A DNA stretch of 64,000 bases. It comes from CANGTU01 sp046336655. Its GTDB lineage: Bacteria > Bacteroidota > Bacteroidia > Flavobacteriales_D > Sanyastnellaceae. Below are positions 24,394-33,411 of the stretch, in pieces. Each line of letters starts with the position of its first letter. The stretch's first letter is position 1. The stretch spans positions 1 to 64,000 of the forward strand of contig JBKDGH010000010.1 of NCBI GenBank assembly GCA_046336655.1, given 5' to 3'. Both the position numbers and the translations under genes were made by a program. Below the pieces are notes generated by a model. The model did no database searches. It saw only the letters and a program-made list of their open reading frames with translations, and was not told where the DNA came from.

Positions 24394-27093
24394 ATGCCCT
24401 GTCAACTGCCTGCCAAAACCGCCCGGATGTTCGGCGCCTTGCTTGTGCTTGGTGCCATTTTGCATGCCTGTACTACGACGAAGGACGGTTTCTCATACCG
24501 CGTATATCACAACACCACAGCGCATTTCAACGGGCACTTCAACGCAGGGGAAAGCTTAAAAAAGGGAGAAGCGAAACTCCGTTTGGGCCACTCGGAGAAC
24601 TACGACGAGATTCTTCCACTCTTTATACGCGGCACTGAAGAAACGGCTAAAGAAGCCTTTCCGGAGATGGAGCGCGCCATCGAAAAATGCGAAAAGGTGA
24701 TTTCGCGACACACCATCACCAACGATTCGAAAAAGGGAAAAAAGCGGCCGAAACTGAACAAGTGGATTGATGAGAACTACATGATAATCGGTCAGGCTTA
24801 CTACTACAAGCGCAATTATTTCAAGGCAGAAGAGCTTTTCCAGTTTGTCAGCCGCAAATACAAGGAAGAAGAAACCCAGGTCATCAGCACCACCTGGCTT
24901 GCGCGCTCGTATATCGCCCGCGGCGAAAACAGCAAGGCCACACAGGCCTTAAACCGGGTGAGTCCAACAGAAGAAATGGATAATCAGGTAAAAGCCGATT
25001 ACTATCTCGTTTGGGCTGATAACTACATCCAGCTTGGCAAATACAACGAGGCTGCAGAAAAGTTGGAAACTGCCCTCAAGTACATTGATAAAAAACGCAA
25101 TCGCGCGCGCCCTCACTTCATTCTTGCGCAGCTCTATCAGCGCATAAACAAATCCACCGAGGCCCTGCGGGAGTATGATGCAGTGATTCGCTCACGAGCC
25201 CCCTACGAGCTTGAATTTTACGCACGCATCAACAAGGCACTTTCATTCAGCCGGCGCGGAGGAAGCAGCGACGAAATCCGCAAAGAGCTCATGAAGTTGC
25301 TGCGCGATGAGAAGAACATCAGCTACCGCGATCAGATCTACTATGCGTTGGGCGAAATCGAACTGGAAGAGCAGAACCGCCAGGCTGCCATTGACTACTT
25401 CCAGCAATCCATTGAGGCCTCTGAAGGCAACAATCGTCAAAAAGCCAAGACCTTTCTGAGGTTGGCCGACCTGTACTTTGACCAGCGCCAGTATGTAAGT
25501 GCACAGGTTAACTACGACAGTACCTTCCGGAAGATCACAGAAGTTCATCCGAGGTACAAAGAAATCAAGGCGCGCGCCGAGAGCCTTACCGAGCTGGTGG
25601 GCTATCTGGACATCATACAGCTCAACGACAGCCTCCTTCGGGTATGTGAGATGGGCGAAGCGGATCGCGAAAAAATGATCCGCCGCGCTCAAAAAAAGAT
25701 CGAAGAAGAAATGGCGAAGAAGCGCCAGGAAGATGAAGAGCGTGCGGCACAGGCAACAAGGAACAATGCTGAGTCAGGCGGTACAGGCACATTCTGGGCC
25801 TACAATCAAGAGCAACGCGAAAAGGGCAAATCAGACTTCGATGACCGCTGGGGCGAACGACCTCTGAAAGACAACTGGCGCCTGCAATCACGCCTGTCAC
25901 TGGACACCGGCTCTCCTGATGAATCCATCGTTACCGCCGCTACCAGTGAAGGCGGAACCGCTGAGCCCGCAGACCGCTACTATGTACCCACATTGGATGA
26001 GTTACGGGCTTCATTGCCGTGTGACGACAACCAAAAAGTTGAAACAGCCAAGGCTGAAGTCGCTGAAGCCTATTACATGTCAGGCGTGATCTATAAAGAG
26101 AAGCTGGACGATGAGGACAACGCCATCAATGCGTGGGAAGAGTTGATCCGCAACATGGAGACGAGCGATTTCCACCCCGTGGCACATTACCTTCTGTTCC
26201 GCACCTGGCTGAGCAAAGAGCAATTGTCGAATTACAAGAAAAATCCATTCTGCGAAACATGCGACTCAAAATATTGGGGAGATCAGATCAAGGCGCTTTA
26301 TCCGGGTTCTGACTGGGCCATTCTTGTAGACAATCCGGAGTATCTCGACATCAAGGATGTAAAAGAAACAGAGGAGCGCGAAGCGTACGAGGCAGCGTAC
26401 AGCCTCTATTCCTCGAGAAACTATCCCGCAGCGATCAAAGCGTGTACGAAGGTGATCGATGGGGAACCGGACAATCACCTGCTCTGTAAATACAAGCTGC
26501 TCCGCGCCGTCTGTGTGGGCTATACAGAAGCATCTTACGGTCTGAAGGAAAAGTATCTGGCAGAACTGCAGGCGGTGGTCACCACATGCCCCGGCACACA
26601 GGAAGCCGAACGCTGCGCGGAGCTCATCACGGCGGCGCGCGAAGAAGGAGCCGGTACCACAGGACAACAGCCAAAGGAGGATGAGTCAAACGGTCAGCAG
26701 ACACCGCCTGATCCTGTGCCGGCCGCAGAAATCTACACGTTCAACGAAAACATGGAGCACTACTTTGTGCTGGTACTACCCACCGCAGGTACGAACGTGA
26801 ATACCATTAAGGCTAATGTATCCGACTACAATACGGAATACTACGCAAGCTCGGGGCTTAAGGTGACCAACAACCTCCTCGATAAGGACACCCACATGTT
26901 GCTTGTCAAGCCGTTCAAAACTATCCCGGAAGCACGCGACTACGAAAACGGATTCCGGAGCAATACCAATCGGCTGGGCGCCATCAACGCCGGGGGATAC
27001 ACTACCTTTCTGATCTCAAAAAGCAATTACATTCAGCTTTTCAAAACAAAGAATTTGGAGGCCTACCTTCAGTTTTTTGAAAAGAATTACTAA
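24394..27093 (+). CDS. sprE: SprE/PorW-like T9SS lipoprotein with TPR repeats
   Basis: 899 residues. A lipoprotein signal ends at ILHAC (Cys26). Directly after it comes YRVYHNTTAHFNGHFNAGESL, the characteristic opening of Bacteroidota SprE/PorW proteins, and a long array of TPR helices (about 120-420, e.g. YYLVWADNYIQLGKYNEAAE). A basic/acidic coiled coil (420-460) and a low-complexity linker follow, then more helical repeats and a C-terminal SPOR-like segment. In Flavobacterium SprE is needed for gliding and T9SS secretion; in Porphyromonas PorW links the PorLM motor to the outer-membrane complex. Length fits the family. Bactofilin follows after 26 bases. Confidence 0.85.
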   Translation: MPCQLPAKTARMFGALLVLGAILHACTTTKDGFSYRVYHNTTAHFNGHFNAGESLKKGEAKLRLGHSENYDEILPLFIRGTEETAKEAFPEMERAIEKCEKVISRHTITNDSKKGKKRPKLNKWIDENYMIIGQAYYYKRNYFKAEELFQFVSRKYKEEETQVISTTWLARSYIARGENSKATQALNRVSPTEEMDNQVKADYYLVWADNYIQLGKYNEAAEKLETALKYIDKKRNRARPHFILAQLYQRINKSTEALREYDAVIRSRAPYELEFYARINKALSFSRRGGSSDEIRKELMKLLRDEKNISYRDQIYYALGEIELEEQNRQAAIDYFQQSIEASEGNNRQKAKTFLRLADLYFDQRQYVSAQVNYDSTFRKITEVHPRYKEIKARAESLTELVGYLDIIQLNDSLLRVCEMGEADREKMIRRAQKKIEEEMAKKRQEDEERAAQATRNNAESGGTGTFWAYNQEQREKGKSDFDDRWGERPLKDNWRLQSRLSLDTGSPDESIVTAATSEGGTAEPADRYYVPTLDELRASLPCDDNQKVETAKAEVAEAYYMSGVIYKEKLDDEDNAINAWEELIRNMETSDFHPVAHYLLFRTWLSKEQLSNYKKNPFCETCDSKYWGDQIKALYPGSDWAILVDNPEYLDIKDVKETEEREAYEAAYSLYSSRNYPAAIKACTKVIDGEPDNHLLCKYKLLRAVCVGYTEASYGLKEKYLAELQAVVTTCPGTQEAERCAELITAAREEGAGTTGQQPKEDESNGQQTPPDPVPAAEIYTFNENMEHYFVLVLPTAGTNVNTIKANVSDYNTEYYASSGLKVTNNLLDKDTHMLLVKPFKTIPEARDYENGFRSNTNRLGAINAGGYTTFLISKSNYIQLFKTKNLEAYLQFFEKNY

Positions 27094-27119
27094 TCCTGTT
27101 TTCTAAACACACACTGCAC

Positions 27120-27527
27120 ATGGCAAGAAACAATGAAGTAGCACCGGATCTGGCAATCAACAGAGTGGTTGAGGGCACCTCCATTGAAGGCGAAATCCGT
27201 TGCGAAAGTAACATCCGCATTGACGGCACCTTCAAGGGGAACCTCACCACAAAAGGCCGGCTCGTGGTTGGCCCTGCGGGCAAGCTCGAAGGCACCATCA
27301 ATTGCCAGAATGCCGAATTGGAGGGTGTAGTCAAAGGAAAGATTCATGTACAGCAGCTTCTTTCGCTCAAGGGCACTTCACGCGTGGAGGGGGATATTTT
27401 CACCGACAAGCTTGCCATCGAGCCGGGTGCCACATTCACCGGTGCCTGCAACATGGGCGCAAAGGTGAAGGACATCAAGAAAGAATCCACCCGTGTCGGA
27501 GAAGCCGCAGAAGCCGCAGCGATCTAA
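27120..27527 (+). CDS. Bactofilin
   Basis: 135 residues with the bactofilin core of repeating short beta-strands: NRVVEGTSIEGEIRCESNIR, IDGTFKGNLTTKGRLVVGPA, then EGTINCQNAELEGVVKGKIH and RVEGDIFTDKLAIEPGATFTG. Bactofilins polymerise into filaments that scaffold envelope enzymes. Neighbours are the SprE/PorW-like gene upstream and atpZ downstream, with which its end overlaps if atpZ starts at 27493. The grouping with M23 peptidases is a known theme for bactofilins and an M23 gene is close by on the other strand. Confidence 0.92.
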   Translation: MARNNEVAPDLAINRVVEGTSIEGEIRCESNIRIDGTFKGNLTTKGRLVVGPAGKLEGTINCQNAELEGVVKGKIHVQQLLSLKGTSRVEGDIFTDKLAIEPGATFTGACNMGAKVKDIKKESTRVGEAAEAAAI

Positions 27528-27711
27528 CGGTTTTATGCGCTATGCCGGAATGGCGGCCCAGATGGCGGCCATCATCGGTTGTGGTGTATGGGGAGGCATG
27601 CGGCTTGACCGGATATCCGGGGGCACTTCGCATCTCTGGACATTAACCCTTTCCTTGATTTCTGTAGGTGTTGCAATGTACCTGTCGATCCGCGATCTGA
27701 CCAAAATATGA
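27493..27711 (+). CDS. atpZ: AtpZ-like F-type ATPase accessory protein
   Basis: 72 residues with two membrane helices: AAQMAAIIGCGVWGGMRLDRISGG then WTLTLSLISVGVAMYLSIRDL. This matches the AtpZ/AtpI-like small proteins encoded ahead of the ATP synthase in Bacteroidota, thought to help ring assembly or ion uptake. The GTG at 27493 overlaps the bactofilin gene by 35 bases in another frame; an ATG at 27535, eight bases after the bactofilin stop, would give a 58-residue protein that keeps both helices. I cannot decide between them. Coupled to the next gene by ATGA. Confidence 0.75.
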   Translation: MSEKPQKPQRSNGFMRYAGMAAQMAAIIGCGVWGGMRLDRISGGTSHLWTLTLSLISVGVAMYLSIRDLTKI

Positions 27712-28097
27712 AACCAGTTTCCACCTTCGCTGTGGTGTGCACACTCCTCGCGATTGCCCTTTCCCTGGGTGTGCTTTTTATAAACTCCCTGACAGCATTG
27801 GTCATGCCGAAGGTGATGTACTATATACCATTCGCATTCGGGCTGCTCACCATCGCCCTTTACTCCAATGTCCGCATGGCGTCAGCCAAAAGCGCACCCC
27901 GCTTTGTTGCGGCATTCATGTCAGCAGTCACCATGAAACTCCTCCTCACCGCCGCATTTCTCGGAGTGTATATCTACAATTTCAAGTCTGAAAAAGTCCC
28001 CGTAGCCCTCGGTACATTCGTGATTTATATCATGTACACCGTATTGCTGGTTCGTTATCTCCGTTTCAGCGACGGCGCCGAGCAACAAAAGGTCTGA
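27708..28097 (+). CDS. AtpI-like membrane protein of the ATP synthase locus
   Basis: 129 residues with four membrane helices and no soluble domain. Position directly after atpZ (ATGA overlap) and before atpB, together with size and topology, points to the AtpI/UncI-like group that assists c-ring assembly. The sequence itself is too variable for a firm family call from reading alone. Confidence 0.55.
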   Translation: MKPVSTFAVVCTLLAIALSLGVLFINSLTALVMPKVMYYIPFAFGLLTIALYSNVRMASAKSAPRFVAAFMSAVTMKLLLTAAFLGVYIYNFKSEKVPVALGTFVIYIMYTVLLVRYLRFSDGAEQQKV

Positions 28098-28177
28098 TCT
28101 GCCGGGCAATTCATATCATTCATTCGGGGTTCAAAAGAAAGTTTTCATCGGATTAGAATTTAAGGTACGCTCGTATA

Positions 28178-28185
28178 TACTTTTG
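28178..28185 (+). promoter_or_regulatory. -7 promoter box before atpB (TACTTTTG)
   Basis: Exact TAnnTTTG match 29 bases before the atpB start in a 117-base gap. It suggests that atpBEFHAG has its own promoter besides any read-through from the upstream genes. A -33 element is not clear (TTAG about 22 bases upstream). Confidence 0.5.
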
Positions 28186-28214
28186 CACCGAATTTTTCAG
28201 GGGGTAACCTCACT

Positions 28215-29489
28215 ATGTTGAATCCAGCCAAATTTGTCCAGGCACATCACTCGGTTCGTTTTTTAACCGCATTGGTGCTGTTTTCGCTGACCTCTGTCCA
28301 TGCAATCGCAAGCGAGAGCGGAAATCATGGCGCGGAGACATTTCGACCAGGTGAGATGATCATGCACCACATCAGTGATGCACACCAGATCCACATCATC
28401 GGTGAGTTATACATCCCGCTTCCGGTAATCGTATACCACCAAGGCCATCTCGATGTTTTTTCGTCTTCTCAATTCTGGAACGGATTTGACGCTCACGGAG
28501 AACTTCAGTTCAAGCCATACACCGCCTCGTCAGGTGTGACCTACGAAAATCATCACGAGAGCATAATCATTTCCGGATCACATGGTGTGCACCCATCCCC
28601 GGCAGATGAAATTCACGGGCACGATACTACTATTCATTCCGCAAGCATGGACTCTTTGTCGGTGCGGAGTGCGCATTCGCCGGCCGACAGCCTCGCGGCG
28701 GTGTCTGCACCGGTAAGCCATGACGAGGCGCACGAAGAGCACACAAAACCCCTTGATTTTTCGATCACCAAGACGGTATTTGGCATGCTCCTCGTGTGTG
28801 TGATCATGATTCTGCTTTTCGTCGGTGTGGCCAACACTTACAAAAAGCGCAAAGGCCATGCTCCGAAGGGCTTCCAGAACTTAATAGAACCGTTCATACT
28901 GTTCGTTCGAAACGACGTAGCCGTCCCATCAATCGGAGCCAAAAAGGCGGATAAGTACGTGCCTTTCCTCCTCACCGTCTTTTTCTTTATCTGGATCTCC
29001 AACCTGTTGGGCCTGATTCCATTTATCGGAGGATTCAATGTGACAGGCACGATGAGTGTGACCATCGTTCTCGCGACAATCGTTTTCATCATTACTTCCG
29101 TGAGCGGCAATGCCCACTACTGGGGTCACATTGTTTGGCCCCCGGGGGTGCCTCTTCCGATTAAGGTGATCCTCGTTCCCATCGAGATCCTCGGCGTATT
29201 CATGAAGCCAGCCGTACTTATGATCCGTCTCACCGCCAATATCACTGCCGGCCACATTATCATCCTCGCTTTTGTGGGCCTGATTATTCTCTTCGGCCAA
29301 TCAAGTGCCGCAGCAGGTTACGGGGTAGGTGCAGGCGCTGTGCTCTTTATGGTCTTCATGTTTTTCATTGAACTCCTTGTGGCCTTCCTGCAGGCTTACG
29401 TATTCACCCTTCTGGCCGCCATCTACTTCGGTGATGCCACTCAGGAGCACCATTCTCACGACGAGGAACATTCACACGCATCTCATTAA
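28215..29489 (+). CDS. atpB: ATP synthase F0 subunit a, with long N-terminal extension
   Basis: 424 residues. The C-terminal 240 residues are a standard a subunit: LIPFIGGF, then MIRLTANITAGH with the essential Arg338 of the proton path, and two further helices. The first 180 residues are unusual in length: a signal-peptide-like helix (15-31) followed by a periplasmic segment with about 20 histidines and many acidic residues. The C-terminal tail is also histidine-rich (EHHSHDEEHSHASH). Bacteroidota a subunits are commonly extended like this. Subunit a forms the proton half-channels against the c ring in the inner membrane. Confidence 0.93.
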   Translation: MLNPAKFVQAHHSVRFLTALVLFSLTSVHAIASESGNHGAETFRPGEMIMHHISDAHQIHIIGELYIPLPVIVYHQGHLDVFSSSQFWNGFDAHGELQFKPYTASSGVTYENHHESIIISGSHGVHPSPADEIHGHDTTIHSASMDSLSVRSAHSPADSLAAVSAPVSHDEAHEEHTKPLDFSITKTVFGMLLVCVIMILLFVGVANTYKKRKGHAPKGFQNLIEPFILFVRNDVAVPSIGAKKADKYVPFLLTVFFFIWISNLLGLIPFIGGFNVTGTMSVTIVLATIVFIITSVSGNAHYWGHIVWPPGVPLPIKVILVPIEILGVFMKPAVLMIRLTANITAGHIIILAFVGLIILFGQSSAAAGYGVGAGAVLFMVFMFFIELLVAFLQAYVFTLLAAIYFGDATQEHHSHDEEHSHASH

Positions 29490-29511
29490 CACACAATAAA
29501 AACAAACAACA

Positions 29512-29757
29512 ATGGAATTTCTGACTGTCCTGTTGGACACCATGATGAACCAGGGTCTTGCTGGTATTGGTGCCGGTCTCGCTGCTATTGGCGCTGGTAT
29601 CGGTGTAGGTCGTATCGGTGGCTCTGCCCTTGAGGCAATGGCTCGTCAGCCTGAATCACTTGGTGATCTGCGCGCGAACATGATCGTAGCGGCGGCTCTC
29701 GTTGAAGGAGTAGCCCTCTTCGGTGTGATCGTATGCCTCCTTGTGGCCCTCGGCTAA
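29512..29757 (+). CDS. atpE: ATP synthase F0 subunit c
   Basis: 81 residues, two helices. Helix 1 carries the glycine ladder AGIGAGLAAIGAGIGVGRIGG, the loop ARQPE contains the F1-contact residues, and helix 2 has the ion-binding Glu65 in AALVEGVALF. The Na+ ligand set (Gln in helix 1, Glu-Ser/Thr in helix 2) is absent, so proton coupling is expected. Lies 22 bases after atpB. Confidence 0.96.
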   Translation: MEFLTVLLDTMMNQGLAGIGAGLAAIGAGIGVGRIGGSALEAMARQPESLGDLRANMIVAAALVEGVALFGVIVCLLVALG

Positions 29758-29785
29758 TCAATTTTTTCCAATATAACCCATATCC

Positions 29786-30283
29786 ATGGACGGCTTACTG
29801 AGTGTATCCATTGGAACAGTAGCTTGGGCTACTATTTCCTTTATTATAGTCCTGCTTCTGCTAAAGAAACTGGCATGGGGGCCTATTGTGCAGTCTCTGA
29901 AAGAGCGCGAGGAAGGCATTGCCAATGCCCTTCGTGAAGCGGATCGTGCGCGTGAGGAAATGGCTCGCCTGCAGGCTGGCAATGAAGCACTCCTCCGTCA
30001 AGCCCGCGAAGAGCGCGACGTCATTCTTCGCGAAGCCAAGGCTATCGGAGAAAAAATGCGTGCAGATGCCCAGCAACGGGCTCAGGCTGATGCCGATCGC
30101 ATGCTCACTACTGCCCGTCAGGAGATCGACAATCAAAAGAAAGCCGCTATTGCTGAATTGAAAAATCAGGTAGCCACTCTTTCAATTGACATTGCCGAGA
30201 AACTCGTGCGCGAAAAGCTCAGTGAATCAGAGTCTCAGAAGGCGCTCAACCACTCTCTTGCCAGCGAATTCAGTAAGAACTAA
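29786..30283 (+). CDS. atpF: ATP synthase F0 subunit b
   Basis: 165 residues: one N-terminal membrane helix (about 5-27, VAWATISFIIVLLLLKKLAW) and a long charged helix (KEREEGIANALREADRAREE onward) that forms the peripheral stalk dimer, ending in the delta-binding region DIAEKLVREKLS. Length is normal. Confidence 0.95.
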   Translation: MDGLLSVSIGTVAWATISFIIVLLLLKKLAWGPIVQSLKEREEGIANALREADRAREEMARLQAGNEALLRQAREERDVILREAKAIGEKMRADAQQRAQADADRMLTTARQEIDNQKKAAIAELKNQVATLSIDIAEKLVREKLSESESQKALNHSLASEFSKN

Positions 30284-30289
30284 TCGACC

Positions 30290-30847
30290 ATGAGAGGCAT
30301 CAGGATTTCATCCCGCTACGCCAAATCGCTGTTGTTGCTCTCCGTGGAGCGCAATGAAGCAGATCGGGTGTATGAGGACATGAGGATCGTTCACCGTGCG
30401 GTGAGTGGAAACCGTGACCTTAAAGTGTTTCTTGAAAGCCCGGTGATCAAGGCGGATAAGAAAAATGCGGCACTTGCGAAAGTGTTTGGAGCTTCCCTGT
30501 CTGCCACTACCATGGCGTTCATCACCCTGCTGGCCAACAAGGGACGTGAGTCCATGCTGCCAGAAGTGGCTGAGTCATTTATCGCCCAGATGAAGGTGCA
30601 CAAGCACATCACTCCGGCCGTTGTCACCTCAGCTGCACCACTTGACGGATCCGTGCGCGATGCCATCATCCGCAAGGTAGCCGCGCTCGCTCCGGGAACC
30701 ATTGAATTGGAGGAAAAAATCAACGCTGATCTTATCGGAGGATTCGTCCTCAAGGTTGGAGATCATCAGATTGACACCTCCGTGTTGACCAAACTCAGAA
30801 ATCTCCGGCGTGATTTTTCTGAAAACCCCTACATCCCCGAAATCTGA
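30290..30847 (+). CDS. atpH: ATP synthase F1 subunit delta
   Basis: 185 residues. N-terminal helical domain begins ISSRYAKSLLLLSVER; the C-terminal signature is IEKINADLIGGFVLKVGDHQ-like (here EEKINADLIGGFVLKVGD) followed by IDTSVLTKLRNLRRDF. It joins the peripheral stalk to the top of F1. Six bases after atpF. Confidence 0.95.
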   Translation: MRGIRISSRYAKSLLLLSVERNEADRVYEDMRIVHRAVSGNRDLKVFLESPVIKADKKNAALAKVFGASLSATTMAFITLLANKGRESMLPEVAESFIAQMKVHKHITPAVVTSAAPLDGSVRDAIIRKVAALAPGTIELEEKINADLIGGFVLKVGDHQIDTSVLTKLRNLRRDFSENPYIPEI

Positions 30848-30868
30848 TTCGGGTTAAAGCACATCATC

Positions 30869-32443
30869 ATGGCAGAAGTTAAACCTGCAGAAATTTCAGC
30901 AATCCTCCGCGAACAACTCGCCGGATTCAAAACGGAAGCCGAACTTCAGGAAGTTGGCACCATCCTTCAGGTAGGTGATGGTATTGCCCGTATTTACGGC
31001 CTTTCAAACGTTCAATCGGGTGAGCTGATTGAGTTTGAAAATGGCGTGCGCGGCATCGCCCTGAACCTTGAAGAAGACAACGTGGGTGCCGTATTGCTCG
31101 GCCCCTCGGGAGACCTGAAAGAAGGCGCAAGCGTAAAGAGAACCCGACGCATCGCTTCTGTTCGCGTGGGAGAACAGATGCTTGGCCGCGTTGTGAATAC
31201 ACTCGGTGAACCTATCGACGGCAAAGGCCCTATCAGCGGCGAACTCTTCGAAATGCCACTCGAGCGCAAAGCTCCCGGCGTAATCTACCGCCAGCCGGTA
31301 AAAGAGCCTCTCCAGACGGGTATTAAGGCGATCGACGCTATGATTCCGATCGGACGTGGTCAGCGCGAATTGATCATCGGTGACCGCCAGACAGGTAAAA
31401 CCACTGTGGCGATCGACACGATCATCAACCAGAAAGAATTTTACGATCGGGGTGAGCCCGTGTACTGCATCTACGTAGCATGCGGACAGAAAGGCTCCAC
31501 CATTGCTGCCACAGTTAAAACACTTGAAGACAATGGTGCGTTGCCCTATACCATTGTGGTAGCGGCTACTGCCTCTGATCCCGCGCCACTTCAGTTCTAC
31601 GCTCCGTTCGCAGGCTGCGCCATCGGCGAATATTTCCGCGATACAGGTCGCCCGGCACTCATTGTTTATGATGACCTCTCCAAGCAGGCAGTGGCATACC
31701 GCGAAGTATCGCTTCTGCTTCGTCGTCCTCCCGGACGTGAGGCATATCCCGGTGATGTATTCTACCTCCACAGCCGCCTCCTTGAGCGTGCCGCGAAGGT
31801 GAACGAAACGCAGAGCGTCGCAGAAAAAATGAACGACCTGCCGGAGAGTCTTCGCACCAAAGTAAAAGGTGGAGGATCACTCACTGCACTTCCGATTATC
31901 GAAACACAGGCGGGTGACGTATCCGCATACATTCCCACCAACGTAATCTCAATTACGGATGGACAGATCTTCCTCGAGTCCAATCTCTTCAACGCCGGTG
32001 TGCGTCCTGCGATCAACGTGGGTATCTCTGTAAGCCGCGTGGGTGGGTCCGCACAGATCAAATCCATGAAGAAAGTAGCTGGAACACTGAAGCTGGACCA
32101 GGCTCAATTCCGCGAACTCGAGGCGTTTGCCAAATTCGGTTCTGACCTCGATGAAGCCACCAAGTTCGTACTTGAAAAAGGACGTCGGAACGTGGAAATT
32201 CTCAAGCAGGGTCAAAATTCACCTGTGACTGTAGAGAAGCAGGTGGCGATCATCTATTGCGGCACGAAAGGTCTCCTTTCAAAAGTACCGGTAGATCAAA
32301 TCAAGAAAGTAGAGGAAGAATACCTTACTTATCTCGATGTGAACCACCGCGACACGCTGGACCAGATCCGTAAAGGAAACATCGGCGATGAAATCACTGC
32401 TGTGCTTGAAAAAGTGGCGAAAGAAATCACAGCGAAATACTAA
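30869..32443 (+). CDS. atpA: ATP synthase F1 subunit alpha
   Basis: 524 residues, full length. P-loop GDRQTGKT at 171-178; the family signature PAINVGISVSRVG; and the arginine finger lies in the same segment (SRVG). Subunit alpha forms the F1 hexamer with beta, whose gene is not in the window, consistent with the split atp operons of Bacteroidota. Confidence 0.98.
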   Translation: MAEVKPAEISAILREQLAGFKTEAELQEVGTILQVGDGIARIYGLSNVQSGELIEFENGVRGIALNLEEDNVGAVLLGPSGDLKEGASVKRTRRIASVRVGEQMLGRVVNTLGEPIDGKGPISGELFEMPLERKAPGVIYRQPVKEPLQTGIKAIDAMIPIGRGQRELIIGDRQTGKTTVAIDTIINQKEFYDRGEPVYCIYVACGQKGSTIAATVKTLEDNGALPYTIVVAATASDPAPLQFYAPFAGCAIGEYFRDTGRPALIVYDDLSKQAVAYREVSLLLRRPPGREAYPGDVFYLHSRLLERAAKVNETQSVAEKMNDLPESLRTKVKGGGSLTALPIIETQAGDVSAYIPTNVISITDGQIFLESNLFNAGVRPAINVGISVSRVGGSAQIKSMKKVAGTLKLDQAQFRELEAFAKFGSDLDEATKFVLEKGRRNVEILKQGQNSPVTVEKQVAIIYCGTKGLLSKVPVDQIKKVEEEYLTYLDVNHRDTLDQIRKGNIGDEITAVLEKVAKEITAKY

Positions 32444-32467
32444 TCCACTCACAGGGAATAACGCACA

Positions 32468-33340
32468 ATGGCTAACCTGAAAGAAATACGCACACGGATT
32501 GTATCGGTTAACTCCACCATGCAGATTACGTCTGCCATGAAGATGGTGTCAGCCGCCAAGCTGAAGCGGGCGCAGGATGCCATAACCCGCATGCGTCCCT
32601 ACGCGCAGAAGCTGAATGATATTCTCTCAAACGTGAGCGCCACACTCGACGCTTCCGAAGGAGTATACAGTCAGCAACGAGAAGTGAAAAATGTGCTGAT
32701 TGTAGCTATCACATCAAACCGTGGTTTGTGTGGTGGATTCAACAACAACGTACTGAAGGAAATACGCAGTAACCTGCGCACGACCTACAGCGGAGCGAAT
32801 GTCCGCATTCTCTCCCTCGGTAAGAAGGCGTTCGATCTTTATAAAAAGACGCCATACCATACCACTGAAGGTTTTGGAGACACTCCATATGTCATTTTCG
32901 ACCAACTGACATTCCAGAATTCTTCTGCCATTGCCGATGAATTGATGAACCAGTTCGCTGCAGGTCAGTGGGATAAAATCGTGCTCGTGTATAACAAGTT
33001 TAAAAATGCTGCTGTACAAGAGCTGCAAAACGAACAATTCCTTCCGGTAAAACCGCCGAAAAGCACACAATCTTCCAGCGTGGAATACATCTACGAGCCG
33101 GATAAAGCACAGATTCTCACAGAACTCATTCCGCGTTCACTGAAAGTACAGGTCTTCAAAGCTCTTCAGGACAGCTTTGCAGCCGAGCACGGAGCGCGCA
33201 TGACCGCCATGCACAAGGCGACAGACAACGCCGGTGAATTGGTGAAAGAACTCAAATTGACCTACAACAAAGCCCGTCAGGCCGCCATTACCGGAGAAAT
33301 TCTGGAAATCGTTGCTGGTGCCGAAGCGTTGAAGGGTTAA
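32468..33340 (+). CDS. atpG: ATP synthase F1 subunit gamma
   Basis: 290 residues. It has the long N- and C-terminal helices that form the rotor: MANLKEIRTRIVSVNSTMQI at the start and MTAMHKATDNAGELVKELKL with YNKARQAAITGEILEIVAGA at the end, both highly conserved. Last gene of this atp operon; a terminator follows. Confidence 0.97.
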   Translation: MANLKEIRTRIVSVNSTMQITSAMKMVSAAKLKRAQDAITRMRPYAQKLNDILSNVSATLDASEGVYSQQREVKNVLIVAITSNRGLCGGFNNNVLKEIRSNLRTTYSGANVRILSLGKKAFDLYKKTPYHTTEGFGDTPYVIFDQLTFQNSSAIADELMNQFAAGQWDKIVLVYNKFKNAAVQELQNEQFLPVKPPKSTQSSSVEYIYEPDKAQILTELIPRSLKVQVFKALQDSFAAEHGARMTAMHKATDNAGELVKELKLTYNKARQAAITGEILEIVAGAEALKG

Positions 33341-33365
33341 GGACAACTTGCTGGTTTCCTGAAAT

Positions 33366-33393
33366 AGCCTCCCGATTGTGGAGGCTTTTTTAT
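33366..33393 (+). terminator. Intrinsic terminator of the atp operon
   Basis: AGCCTCC (33366-33372) pairs with GGAGGCT (33380-33386), loop CGATTGT, followed by TTTTTAT. Confidence 0.88.
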
Positions 33394-33411
33394 TTCGCTG
33401 CATGATATTTG

